From: Prorocentrum cordatum
Lineage: Eukaryota > Sar > Dinophyceae > Prorocentrales > Prorocentraceae
Assembly (NCBI GenBank): GCA_963575745.1
Contig: CAUYUJ010000181.1
Coordinates: 195,207 to 259,206 of the forward strand
Length of the DNA: 64,000 nucleotides
Direction of reading: 5' to 3'
The position numbers and the translations under genes were made by a program. Under the pieces are notes generated by a model. That model had not been told where the DNA came from and searched no databases. It saw only the letters and a program-made list of their open reading frames with translations. Shown here piece by piece: positions 1-7,729 of this stretch. The first letter of the stretch is position 1; each line of letters begins with the position of its first letter.

Positions 1-790
1 TTCCCGTGGACAGGTCCTCTACATGAGAGATGTAGTACGCTTCAATGATACCGTTATTTCCCTCGGACAAGAGGACTCCGTTATCGGACCAACAGAACTT
101 CATACCATCTTGTATGGCCTTACGCCAATCTACGAAGATGATGATGTCTGAGTCTGGGTCCCACCCACTGTTGACGGCACGGCGGCGAACTGTCGGCACG
201 GAATGAATGTGCGACCGGCCTGTCCATCTTTTCTTCGTGTTATGCTCAGGTCTACAGGACAGGCCGTGCCACATAATACCTTCGAAGGCGTGCCATCGAG
301 TGCCATGCATGGCCACTTCGGGGTATGGGGCCGGTCTCCCGGCAGGTTGGTCGCACAGCATAATGTAGCTGTACAGCGACCATGGAGCTTTCAATGTCCA
401 TGAGTGCCCCTGAGAGGCGCGGATGAAGATAGCGGGCTCGCCGGAGTCCTGCATCAACACCTTGAACTGTAGGCGCTGTTTTTCTTCTCCGTCTGGTTCG
501 CGGACATGAACAACCTCCATCATGATGGCTGCTAGTTGGTCAACCGAGCGCCCATATAGCTGCTCGTTGATGACTTTGGCCTCGTCATATTTTGGATTAT
601 ACCCAGCGTGTTTTGATTGACCTGTGTTCCACGGATAATGGTTCACGAGCTCCACGAGGTTAACCCAACCATCATGATCATCGAAAGATTCCAGGCCCCA
701 CACAGGATTGTGTGGTCTGTCTGGCGCATGTCTGCATATCCTGCTGAGAGCTTTACTCAGCTGTTTGAGAATGTCATTTGATGTGGGAAG
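1..790 (-). other. Tpt1/KptA-like RNA 2'-phosphotransferase domain within ORF2
   Basis: Tpt1/KptA enzymes move an internal RNA 2'-phosphate to NAD+; in fungi they finish tRNA splicing. Family signatures appear here in order: an LSxxxRxxRH-type start reading ALSRICRHAP (R1045, H1046), DDHDGWVNLVELV matching the winged-helix D-x-DGWV-x-V-x-L segment, FIRASQGHS (R1149) matching the IRAxQGHS signature, an HGT motif, GRSHIHS, a VDWRKAIQDGMKF stretch, NGVLLSEG matching NGV(I/V)LT, and a terminal YYISHVED. Spacing and length (~250 aa) fit the whole domain. From the family, Arg-His and the IRA arginine are catalytic, and both are present. A further conserved arginine normally sits in an SGxR-like segment; here that stretch reads SGWDPDSD, so one catalytic arginine may be missing. 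Identification is by motif memory, not by search. Confidence 0.78.
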
Positions 791-3700
791 GATTCCAGCT
801 TTCCTGCATTCCTTCATGAATGTCTCATCCACCGAGCGTATCGGTGGGATCTTCCGAAGCGAAATTCTATCCCTGATCACATTCGGAGCCCCACTAGTGA
901 AGGACGTGTCACCTGGGTGGTGCAGCTGATCCACTGGCGGGTTTCCCCGCATACGAGCCTCTGTCGCTGCAGAGGCTGCGGCTCCTGAAGAGGATGAAGC
1001 TGCGGCGGCAGCGCCTGGCGGGTTTCCCCGCGGTGATGCGCGACTGGCGCTGCCCCTGATCTTCGGCACCCAGGTACCCCTCGACATAGCACCTTCATCG
1101 GACTTCCTGGAACGGGCCGCCACAGGCGAAGCTGGCGCAGGGGCATACCCACTGCGCTCGAAAGCTGCCGCCCTTTTCGCAATGGAGCTGCTGCGACTAG
1201 GCGGGCGTCTTCGTTCCTCCACAGGGTCCTGAGGTTGCTGCTTGGGCTCAGACGCTTGTGTAGGAGTTGCGCCAATCGGCGGCCTCGGAGTTTCAGTTCG
1301 AGGCACCTCCATCTGCACGTCCGGCCCAGGGTCCTGAGAGCTCACCTTCGGTTTCGGCCCCGAGGACGGCTTAGGTGTCGGGGGTTCACTCTTAGCCTTC
1401 GAAGTTAGTGGGAGTGGGGGCTTCGTAGCCCCCTTCATGTAGATCTTGCTGGAATCCTCCAACATCTTGCGAGTTGCCTCGCGAGTGCGTTCTTCTGCTG
1501 TCCGCATACGCTCCTCGTCCTCCGCCACACGTTGAGCCTTTTTCTCATCCTTGATTGTCGGTTCTGGTTGTTGGGACTGGCTAGAAACGCCAGGCGAGTT
1601 TCCTCGCATACTAGGAAGACTAAAGAGCGCGTCTTTCTCTTCCTGGGTCGTGGCTACCAGTCCCCTTGGAACCGGAGTAGGCTTCTCTTCTTCTTTCAGA
1701 TCCAAGTGGCTCAAGATCCCGAGACGACGATTCACTGCGGCGATCTCGTCTGGTGTCATCGGGATAAGTAGCGGATGACCATCTTTGTGAAGGGTTTTGC
1801 CCCGGTTGGGGCTCAGGCCTTCGTTGTTGCCAACGGGGCATCCTGGCCTGTGGTTCTGGAACGGCTCGGAACAAGGTCCGCAAGCTGCGTGGGGCCTATA
1901 CTGCTTGCGAGCCGCGATAATGTCTCGCAGCTGAGTCCGCGCTTCTTGAATTTCAGGGCGGCGGATATTTGTTGCAAGCTGATAACCTCCGCGGATGGCC
2001 TTGCCCTCACTATCCCTATAGGCAGGGTTGCCCTTGCCGAAGGCCGAGTGTTCCCCTTTTCGGCGTCTTGGATCGTTATATGGAAGTAGCTGGCCCCCTC
2101 TCCTGAGAGCGTGTTCTTTGGGGCCAGCCTGCCTCCACTCACGAGGAAGTCGAGCCTGTGGATGTGGCTCTTCTCTGACGCGCGTATGGGAACGAGACCT
2201 TCTGGTGTTCTCATCAGAAGAAGCTGCCGAAGCAGCAGGAGCGGCACCCGGTGGAGGTGCCTGAGGAGGCTCCTGTGCGATCCCAGATGGATCGTCCGAT
2301 GGAGGCAGGTCTCCCTGCTGGATGGAGCTCTGCGCAAATGGCGCTTGTGCCGATGGTGATGATGATTCAGACTCGTCAGGATCGAAGTCAACCTCTTCCT
2401 CACCATTCACGTCCATCATGAGGATGGTGACGTCATCCTCATCTAACCCGCATCCATCGCCTTCTACTTCTTCTGATGTCGAACTACCGATGATGATAGC
2501 CATTGGCGTATCTGGTACAGGCAGGTTTCCCTGCATAGCCGGCGTCTGTGCGTCGCTCGGCTGCCCCGGGGAAGGAGACGCTGTTGTCGGCTCAGGCTCG
2601 TTGCCGAGCACAGGCTGCCCGGCAATATTGCGCATGGCCGTACGGTTTGGCCACATTCCCACCGCCTGGAGACCCCATCCTGGCGGAGGAAGATCATGAC
2701 CGCGCATAGCAATGGCCATTTCTAGAGCATGACGCCATCTACCACGGGAGTATATCAGGTGTCTCTGCACGTCCTGAGGATGCACGCCTTCAATGAGAGT
2801 CAGAGCTGCCAACAACAGCTCTGAGCTACCACAAGCGTCAGTATCCTGCATTATCATAATGTCAGCTTCGATATGTTCTTGACTTTCAGGATAACCAGTA
2901 ATAAGTATCTCATGCATCCTCATGAGGGTCTGCACAAGGGTGCGTGGTCCATATTCGCCTGGAGCAAGCGAACCAGGAGGTATAAACGGAGTATCTGGTT
3001 CGCCTGCAATGAAGGCCTGAACAAATGCCTGAGACTCCATTTCGATTAAGTCTTCAGTGGTCTGGGGATATTCTCCCATCAAAGAAGGCCTGTTTCCAGG
3101 CGGGATTTCGGGCGGAGGTTCGAGGTGTCGTTGAACCTCGGAAGGCGAAGCTTCTATAGTGGTGTCCTCGTCGCTACTCTCGTAGGCCATGATGTTGCCT
3201 GGGTTCCCGAACATCCAGTCGAAGAAGGATAAAGGGTAATTTCCCAGCGTCCCGTGTTCCACGGGAGTGAGCTCGTTGTTGCCCTCAACGAACCTGCGAA
3301 CGTACTCGAGGTAGTACGCGTACAATCCATGACCATACGCCTCGAGCTCGTCGACGTTGTCCATGCCAACAACCCAAGTGACAAATATCTGCTCCATAGC
3401 CTCAAAGTCCTGGAGGCTCAGATACTCAATGAATGGTTCACTTGAGCCAAAATGGACTTCGGTCGACCTGCCCTTTCCATTTCCCTTCACTGGACAATCT
3501 CGCACAAGATGATCGGTACTATCACATTCATGGCATTTAAGAACCTGGCCGTCTCTACCTCGCGGGTTTCCCCGCCTACCTTTGCCTTTTCCTGAGGTCT
3601 CTCTACGGCCTTTACCACGGCCCTTTCCCCCAAAGAATATCTCATCATGTTGTTCATCTGAGAGCCTCTGGAGAAATGCCGCGATGCCTCGTCCGTTCAA

Positions 3701-3865
3701 CCTCCGACGACCTCGCTTACCTTTACCTTTTCCCTTAAAACTTCTCCGTGTCCTCCTTCTAACACGACGCACTGGTTTTCGTGTGAACCTCCTCCACCTT
3801 CGTTTAGCCTGTTGTAGTAACCAGAACAAATGTTCAGCACGCTGATTGTCGTTATCCATATTCAT
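1..3865 (-). CDS. Retroelement ORF2: CCHC zinc knuckle plus Tpt1/KptA-like domain (partial, runs off left edge)
   Basis: One uninterrupted frame on the minus strand, open from the TAA at 4079-4081 to the window edge. The first in-frame ATG is at 3865, giving at least 1288 residues. Residues 1-100 are strongly basic (GKGKGK-type runs). A retroviral-type CX2CX4HX4C knuckle (C111, C114, H119, C124) follows. The middle ~900 residues are low-complexity, rich in Pro, Ser and acidic residues. The last ~255 residues match the RNA 2'-phosphotransferase fold. The knuckle, gag-like ORF1 just upstream and gag-pol order indicate an LTR retroelement of the kind common in dinoflagellates; protease, integrase and RT would lie left of the window and are not seen. 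The frame was checked codon by codon across the knuckle, the middle and the C-terminal domain. It contains seven of the nine GNRA hairpins. ORF1 is in another frame, so joining them would need a frameshift, a splice or re-initiation. Confidence 0.8.
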   Translation of the reverse strand, partial: MNMDNDNQRAEHLFWLLQQAKRRWRRFTRKPVRRVRRRTRRSFKGKGKGKRGRRRLNGRGIAAFLQRLSDEQHDEIFFGGKGRGKGRRETSGKGKGRRGNPRGRDGQVLKCHECDSTDHLVRDCPVKGNGKGRSTEVHFGSSEPFIEYLSLQDFEAMEQIFVTWVVGMDNVDELEAYGHGLYAYYLEYVRRFVEGNNELTPVEHGTLGNYPLSFFDWMFGNPGNIMAYESSDEDTTIEASPSEVQRHLEPPPEIPPGNRPSLMGEYPQTTEDLIEMESQAFVQAFIAGEPDTPFIPPGSLAPGEYGPRTLVQTLMRMHEILITGYPESQEHIEADIMIMQDTDACGSSELLLAALTLIEGVHPQDVQRHLIYSRGRWRHALEMAIAMRGHDLPPPGWGLQAVGMWPNRTAMRNIAGQPVLGNEPEPTTASPSPGQPSDAQTPAMQGNLPVPDTPMAIIIGSSTSEEVEGDGCGLDEDDVTILMMDVNGEEEVDFDPDESESSSPSAQAPFAQSSIQQGDLPPSDDPSGIAQEPPQAPPPGAAPAASAASSDENTRRSRSHTRVREEPHPQARLPREWRQAGPKEHALRRGGQLLPYNDPRRRKGEHSAFGKGNPAYRDSEGKAIRGGYQLATNIRRPEIQEARTQLRDIIAARKQYRPHAACGPCSEPFQNHRPGCPVGNNEGLSPNRGKTLHKDGHPLLIPMTPDEIAAVNRRLGILSHLDLKEEEKPTPVPRGLVATTQEEKDALFSLPSMRGNSPGVSSQSQQPEPTIKDEKKAQRVAEDEERMRTAEERTREATRKMLEDSSKIYMKGATKPPLPLTSKAKSEPPTPKPSSGPKPKVSSQDPGPDVQMEVPRTETPRPPIGATPTQASEPKQQPQDPVEERRRPPSRSSSIAKRAAAFERSGYAPAPASPVAARSRKSDEGAMSRGTWVPKIRGSASRASPRGNPPGAAAAASSSSGAAASAATEARMRGNPPVDQLHHPGDTSFTSGAPNVIRDRISLRKIPPIRSVDETFMKECRKAGILPTSNDILKQLSKALSRICRHAPDRPHNPVWGLESFDDHDGWVNLVELVNHYPWNTGQSKHAGYNPKYDEAKVINEQLYGRSVDQLAAIMMEVVHVREPDGEEKQRLQFKVLMQDSGEPAIFIRASQGHSWTLKAPWSLYSYIMLCDQPAGRPAPYPEVAMHGTRWHAFEGIMWHGLSCRPEHNTKKRWTGRSHIHSVPTVRRRAVNSGWDPDSDIIIFVDWRKAIQDGMKFCWSDNGVLLSEGNNGIIEAYYISHVEDLSTG
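330..343 (-). repeat. GNRA hairpin 1 (stem GCCGG, loop GAGA)
   Basis: Sense strand reads GCCGGGAGACCGGC: perfect 5-bp stem with a GAGA loop, inside the Tpt1-like domain. It is read in a different codon phase from the other ORF2 copies. Confidence 0.7.
937..950 (-). repeat. GNRA hairpin 2 (stem GCGGG, loop GAAA)
   Basis: Sense strand reads GCGGGGAAACCCGC, a perfect stem; encodes RGNP. Confidence 0.75.
1018..1031 (-). repeat. GNRA hairpin 3 (stem GCGGG, loop GAAA)
   Basis: Same sequence as the copy 80 bp away, but the flanks differ on both sides. Confidence 0.75.
1594..1607 (-). repeat. GNRA hairpin 4 (stem GCGAG, loop GAAA)
   Basis: Sense strand GCGAGGAAACTCGC: the fourth base pair of the stem is A-T instead of G-C, changed on both arms. 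Confidence 0.75.
2521..2534 (-). repeat. GNRA hairpin 5 (stem GCAGG, loop GAAA)
   Basis: Sense strand GCAGGGAAACCTGC: the third stem pair is swapped on both arms. Confidence 0.75.
3088..3101 (-). repeat. GNRA hairpin 6 (stem GCCTG, loop GAAA)
   Basis: Sense strand GCCTGGAAACAGGC: two adjacent stem pairs differ from the GCGGG type, both compensated. Confidence 0.75.
3441..3462 (-). other. Spliced-leader-like sequence inside ORF2
   Basis: The sense strand ends CCATTTTGGCTCAAG, identical to the last 15 nt of the dinoflagellate spliced leader; the first seven bases match only with a shift. Here it is coding (EVHFGSSE), shortly after the zinc knuckle. A 15-base match is unlikely by chance in 64 kb, but it may still be coincidence. 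Confidence 0.35.
3562..3575 (-). repeat. GNRA hairpin 7 (stem GCGGG, loop GAAA)
   Basis: Sense strand GCGGGGAAACCCGC, 25 bp before the zinc-knuckle codons. Confidence 0.75.
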
Positions 3866-4110
3866 GATATCTGACCAATCTAAAGCTTCAACACCATCTG
3901 ATGATATAGTGTCTGTATCGGTGCCGGAGTCGAAATCCTCGTCTCCCAAGTAGGTGGATACACCGTCGGTTAGGGGGTTTGATTCCCCCCATAAAGAACG
4001 GTGTGGTTGTGGTTCTCTAGAAGGAGGGCTGGTTGCCCAGCTTGGTTGTGATCGATCCCCTGCTAATAAAGCAGTGGATTATCATGGGTCATCGGGCCAT
4101 ATGCTTGAGG

Positions 4111-4124
4111 GCCCGTTTCCAGGC
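4111..4124 (-). repeat. GNRA hairpin 8 (stem with one U-G pair, loop GAAA)
   Basis: Sense strand GCCTGGAAACGGGC, between ORF1 and ORF2. One pair is a U-G wobble, possible only if the sense RNA is the folded molecule. Confidence 0.7.
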
Positions 4125-4130
4125 TGGGCT

Positions 4131-5384
4131 TCAGTAGTCAGGGTAGAAATTTCCACTACCAGATCCCCTTCCCCTTCCAAACACAGATCCTATGTTACCA
4201 GGAGACCGTTCAGATAGGTGGCCTATCGAACGCATCCTCTCCAGCAACTCATCATACTGTTGTTGTGTTCGGGGCATTTGGTGATTGAGTGGCTGTAAGA
4301 GTTGCATGGCTCGCTGGTTGCCGACGCCTAAGGCGCGGAATAGGATAGTGGTTAGCAGTTGGAAGTTGGGAAGGTCGAATCCCACCGACTGTGCCTCAAG
4401 TCGGGCCATTTCGAATCGGGTAAGGGTGACATCGATTCGTTCCCCGTGAGGCACGTGGAAGTCGATGAGTTGTGTGCCGGAAGTGAGCTGTCGCTCATCT
4501 TCCAGGCGTTCGAACTTCATGCTTAGGAGGAACATGATGTAGGTCACTGGGTCGGTGTGGACCCCATCGATGTCAGCACCATAGTTTATAATGTCAGGCG
4601 GTACCCTCATGGCGAGTGTCCTCGCTAGGCCACCTAGGCCGCGTTGCATTGCGGCCGCTTGGGCCTGTGGCGTCATACGTCCGCTTGTAACGTTGAGCCA
4701 TGCGTTGACCTCGTAAATGTACTCGCGAAAAGGTACATTACCTTGAGGGTCCCAATATGGGCCATGTGTTTGCCCATCGGTGCTGTTTTCTCCACGACGC
4801 ATGTGTCCGATTGCTGCCCCCAGCGCGAACCATATACTTGCGAAAACGACTAGCCCGAGAATGTGTAGAGAAGGACGGTTATTATGCGCGTTGCCGCGCT
4901 GGGGTAGCGCCTTGTCGAGTCTTCGAGGCGCTCTATCTGGCGGGTCTCCCCACCTCTGCTTCAAGTATTGCGCTGTTAGCTCGTTGCCGAGCGGTTGGTG
5001 GTAACGCAATGATGAAGCGTATATGGTACCAATCTGGTCGTCTAGACGTCGTACCTCTCGTGTAGCTTCTTGCTCTTGGATAGATCCTCGTAAACGTACT
5101 GGGAGTGGTGGCGCAGGGTGGTAGGTGGTCACGAAGATCGTGCCGAAGAATATGAGGCTAAGAAGAGCAAGAGCTGACCACACGAGAGCGCGGCCAGCTC
5201 CGCTACCAAGTCGAAAGTGAGCCTGGTAACTCAAATAGCATCCGATTCCATGATAGACATCGGATGGCAAATCGCGTCCATCGCTCTGCTGATAGTACAC
5301 TATGAGGGGTGGACGGATAAGATAGGATAAGATCGATGTAATGATCTTTCCAGCACATGGCGAACACTCGCGGCGTCCGGGCAA
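4131..5384 (-). CDS. Retroelement ORF1: gag-like protein with two predicted membrane segments
   Basis: 417 codons ending in TGA at 4131. The 5384 end is a TTG in a frame that stays open upstream; the only in-frame ATG lies at 4805 and would give a 224-residue protein without the membrane segments. Residues ~206-390 look like the capsid-type gag of dinoflagellate copia-like elements: a WDP..VPFREYIYEVNAWL opening, a helix-rich AQAAAMQRGLGGLARTLAMR segment, then LTRFEMARLEAQ and QLLTTILFRALG. Two hydrophobic runs at residues ~63-88 and ~173-193 look like transmembrane helices, unusual for gag. The tail is Gly/Arg-rich. It sits immediately upstream of the knuckle/Tpt1 ORF2 in the same orientation, separated by ~50 nt of closed frame, which supports one element with two ORFs. 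A GAGA hairpin lies inside it (4940-4953). Confidence 0.65.
   Translation of the reverse strand: MPGRRECSPCAGKIITSILSYLIRPPLIVYYQQSDGRDLPSDVYHGIGCYLSYQAHFRLGSGAGRALVWSALALLSLIFFGTIFVTTYHPAPPLPVRLRGSIQEQEATREVRRLDDQIGTIYASSLRYHQPLGNELTAQYLKQRWGDPPDRAPRRLDKALPQRGNAHNNRPSLHILGLVVFASIWFALGAAIGHMRRGENSTDGQTHGPYWDPQGNVPFREYIYEVNAWLNVTSGRMTPQAQAAAMQRGLGGLARTLAMRVPPDIINYGADIDGVHTDPVTYIMFLLSMKFERLEDERQLTSGTQLIDFHVPHGERIDVTLTRFEMARLEAQSVGFDLPNFQLLTTILFRALGVGNQRAMQLLQPLNHQMPRTQQQYDELLERMRSIGHLSERSPGNIGSVFGRGRGSGSGNFYPDY
4940..4953 (-). repeat. GNRA hairpin 9 (stem with one U-G pair, loop GAGA)
   Basis: Sense strand GTGGGGAGACCCGC, inside ORF1, again with one U-G wobble in the sense RNA. Confidence 0.7.
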
Positions 5385-5605
5385 ATAGGGCGCGCGTGCC
5401 TTGGGCCAAAGGCAACGGCGCGCGCGAGCTATGCTCCCGATACTATAACATCTCCCAAAGACCTACCCTTAAAGTCAGGCGAGCACGGTCCAAGTGGAAG
5501 GTGCGGATGGCAGGGAGTGGGCAGTGCTCCTCGTCCTTCTGCAGCCACGCGCCGAGGGTCTCCTCGTTTATGCCGCGACCTCGGAAGCTCTTTGCCCAGT
5601 ATTAG
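5385..5605. other. No gene recognised upstream of the gag-like ORF
   Basis: Expected 5' leader or LTR side of the element. No long terminal repeat can be recognised because the opposite end is outside the window. Confidence 0.4.
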
Positions 5606-5802
5606 GAAAAAACAAGCGCCATAAACACAAACTTTGGGCACTCCACGCGGATTTCTTGGATCCGCGCCAGATCCCCCTCCCCAGCGCGCGGAGCGCGCCA
5701 AAGGCGGCGCCGGAAGCGCCGCCGGGGGGGCCCAGCGCGGAGCCAAGAAATCCGTGCGGAGAGCCAGACGTTTATGATATTTATGGTTTGTTTTTTCTCC
5801 GA
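5606..5802. mobile_element. Foldback element, family A, copy 1
   Basis: Long imperfect inverted repeat. The inner arms 5641-5667 and 5735-5761 carry GCGGATTTCTTGG and its complement. The outer arms continue as an A-rich stretch with CCATAAA facing TTTATGG. The core holds GCGCGGAGCGCGCC and GGCGGCGCCGGAAGCGCCGCC-type palindromes. Related copies lie near 37.1, 45.8, 49.05 and 49.6 kb. No transposase is encoded, so it resembles a MITE. Confidence 0.7.
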
Positions 5803-6266
5803 AGTGGGTCTTCAACCATTCCGCCATGTCCTTCACGTCCGCGGTGCCCTCGCCACCGTCCTTGAGAATCGCAGCAACAGCGCAACTCCTTCCTGGAGCG
5901 AGCCAGCAGATGAGCCGCCGGTTGAATTGTCGGGACCGTCTGCGCTCTGAGCGCGTCCTCGCTGCCGAGGTCATCGCGAGAACGCTGGAGCTCGTCAAGC
6001 GCATGCTGCTCCGCCAACCGGACGGCGGAGTTGCGCGGCTGAGCCAGCTTCCTCGTCAAGCTACTCTGCAGATCGGACGGGCCCGCCACCTGCGACCTGA
6101 GGACCGGGAAGCGGGACAAGCAGAGACGGACCTCTTCCGGGCCTGGCTCTCTCGATGGCTCGTGCCGACTGCACGGTCAATGCCAGCTTGTCCTCGGCAT
6201 CTTTGAGGGGCCCTGGGACACGCAAATTATCCCAGTGCGACCCTACCTAGGAGTTGGAACCCGTAG
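5803..6266. other. No recognisable gene
   Basis: Frames here are open but show no domain. At 6203-6235 there is a short stretch (GGGGCCCTGGGACACGCAAA) like one end of family B, possibly a truncated copy. Confidence 0.4.
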
Positions 6267-6672
6267 GAAAGCAGCATTAGTAGTAACAGTAACGCTGAGC
6301 TACTAAAGCTAAGCTAAAGCTAAGCCACAGCTAAGCTAAAGCTAAGCTAAAGCTAAGCTAAAGCTAAGCTAAAGTTAAGCTAAAGCTAAGCTACAGCTAA
6401 GCTAAAGCTGAGCAGCAGCTAAGCTAAAGCTAAGCTGCAGCTAAGCTAAATCTAAACTAAAGCTAAGCTAAATCTAAGCTAAAGCTAAGCTAAACCTAAG
6501 CTACAGCTAAGATACAGCTAAGCTCAAGCTAAGCTCAACCTAAGCTAAAGCTAAGCTAAACGCTAAGCGAAAAGCTAAGCGAAACGCTAAGCGAAACGCT
6601 AAGCTAAAGCTAAGCTACAGCTAAGCTAAAGCTAAGCTAAACGCTAAGCTAAACGCTAAGCTAAAGCTAAAG
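6267..6672 (+). repeat. Satellite of ~11-bp units (CTAAGCTAAAG)
   Basis: About 400 bp of degenerate tandem units CTAAGCTAAAG with variants CTAAGCTACAG and a shifted AAACGCTAAGC subtype near 6560-6660. Confidence 0.9.
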
Positions 6673-6790
6673 CTCCCAGGGGACCGGGGGGAACCGCTCC
6701 CAGGGGACTGGGGGAACCGCCCGGGGCGTGTTCCACTGCCCGGCCCCTTTAAGCTAAGAGAGTAAGAACCCTTCTAGGCAGAGCCTAGGT

Positions 6791-6934
6791 AGGGAGTACA
6801 TACACACAAATAAAACAAATCCCCATATTTTCCCATATTTTCTGGGTTTTTGTCTTCCCCCCCATTTCCCATATTTTCCGATATTTTCTGAAAATCGCCG
6901 ATGAATTGTGTCTGTGTGTTGCTTTCCCTCCTGA
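6791..6934 (-). repeat. Family B intron-like repeat, copy 1
   Basis: Contains the family core of repeated TTTCCCATATTTT blocks and a C-rich run, flanked by ACACACAAAT at one end and TGTGTCTGTGTGTT at the other. Minus-strand neighbours read as coiled coil (LQMYNSSVRTVARRLENDL) ending at CAGGAGG, the shared boundary of the family. Confidence 0.75.
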
Positions 6935-7160
6935 ATCTTGCGCCGTCGTCGCAGCCTTGAGATCGTTCTCGAGGCGGCGGGCCACCGTGCGCACCGAGCT
7001 GTTGTACATCTGGAGCTTCCTCGTCGTCGCCCTCGCCCTCCTCGCTGTCATGGTGCGTGCGCTCCTCGGCGTAGGCGTGCTGCTCAGTGGTGTAGCTGGC
7101 CTCGGACCCCTCGTCCTCTTCGCCTTTCTCGGCGTTGGCGGCGCCGGCAGACTCGACTTA
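6935..7160 (-). pseudogene. Exon-like remnant: acidic segment then coiled coil
   Basis: Minus strand. One frame reads a Glu/Asp-rich segment (AANAEKGEEDEGSEAS..); a neighbouring frame reads LQMYNSSVRTVARRLENDLKAATTAQDSGG and stops at the family B boundary. The frame change suggests a damaged exon or unrecognised splicing. Function unknown. Confidence 0.35.
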
Positions 7161-7729
7161 GGAGGGGGGCGCAGCGCGTGCCCCCTGCCAACGCAGAAGG
7201 GGTCCTCTGGGATGTAGTTGGCCCTTAATCATCAAGGGCTCTCCAAGCCAATGCCACGGCGGGGGAGCCACCCCGGCCGCAGGGGGCCCGGGTAGCTCTG
7301 AAGGCCTTGAGCAAAGCGCTTCGGCAAAGGTCAGGTCCTGAGCAGGGCCTCTTACTCCTCGGGCCAGTCGGGCGGTCGATAATGGCGGAATCTGGAAGCC
7401 GATGCATGCTGCTGAGGTTTGAAACGAGGTCGGGGCGCGGTGTAGAAGCACCGAATCAAGGCGACGAGGGAACCCGCGCGCCCCCGACGCACGGCAGGAC
7501 TCGAGCCAACGCACCCTCCTGCCTCCTCCTCCTCCTCCGCCTTCTCTTCTTCTCCCATCCCTGAGGGGGCGGTCCCCTGCGGAGTCCTCCCTTGCGGCTC
7601 CCCGTACTCCAAGTACATGTGCGGCCCCGCCGCCAGGCGGACGCTATGGCTATGTCCGAGACCGCGACCTCGCCAGCTCGCCCGCGCCAGATGGCCGCAG
7701 CCTGGCCGCAGCCCTCCAGCCCAGCGCCC

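Noticed and set aside
1813-2406. Minus-strand 197-codon frame starting MVRKRLTSIL
   Set aside because: Lies in a different phase inside ORF2, whose own frame is continuous to the zinc knuckle and Tpt1 domain.
3970-3990. tRNA T-arm-like hairpin GGGGGTTTGATTCCCCCC
   Set aside because: No acceptor stem, D arm or anticodon arm can be built around it.
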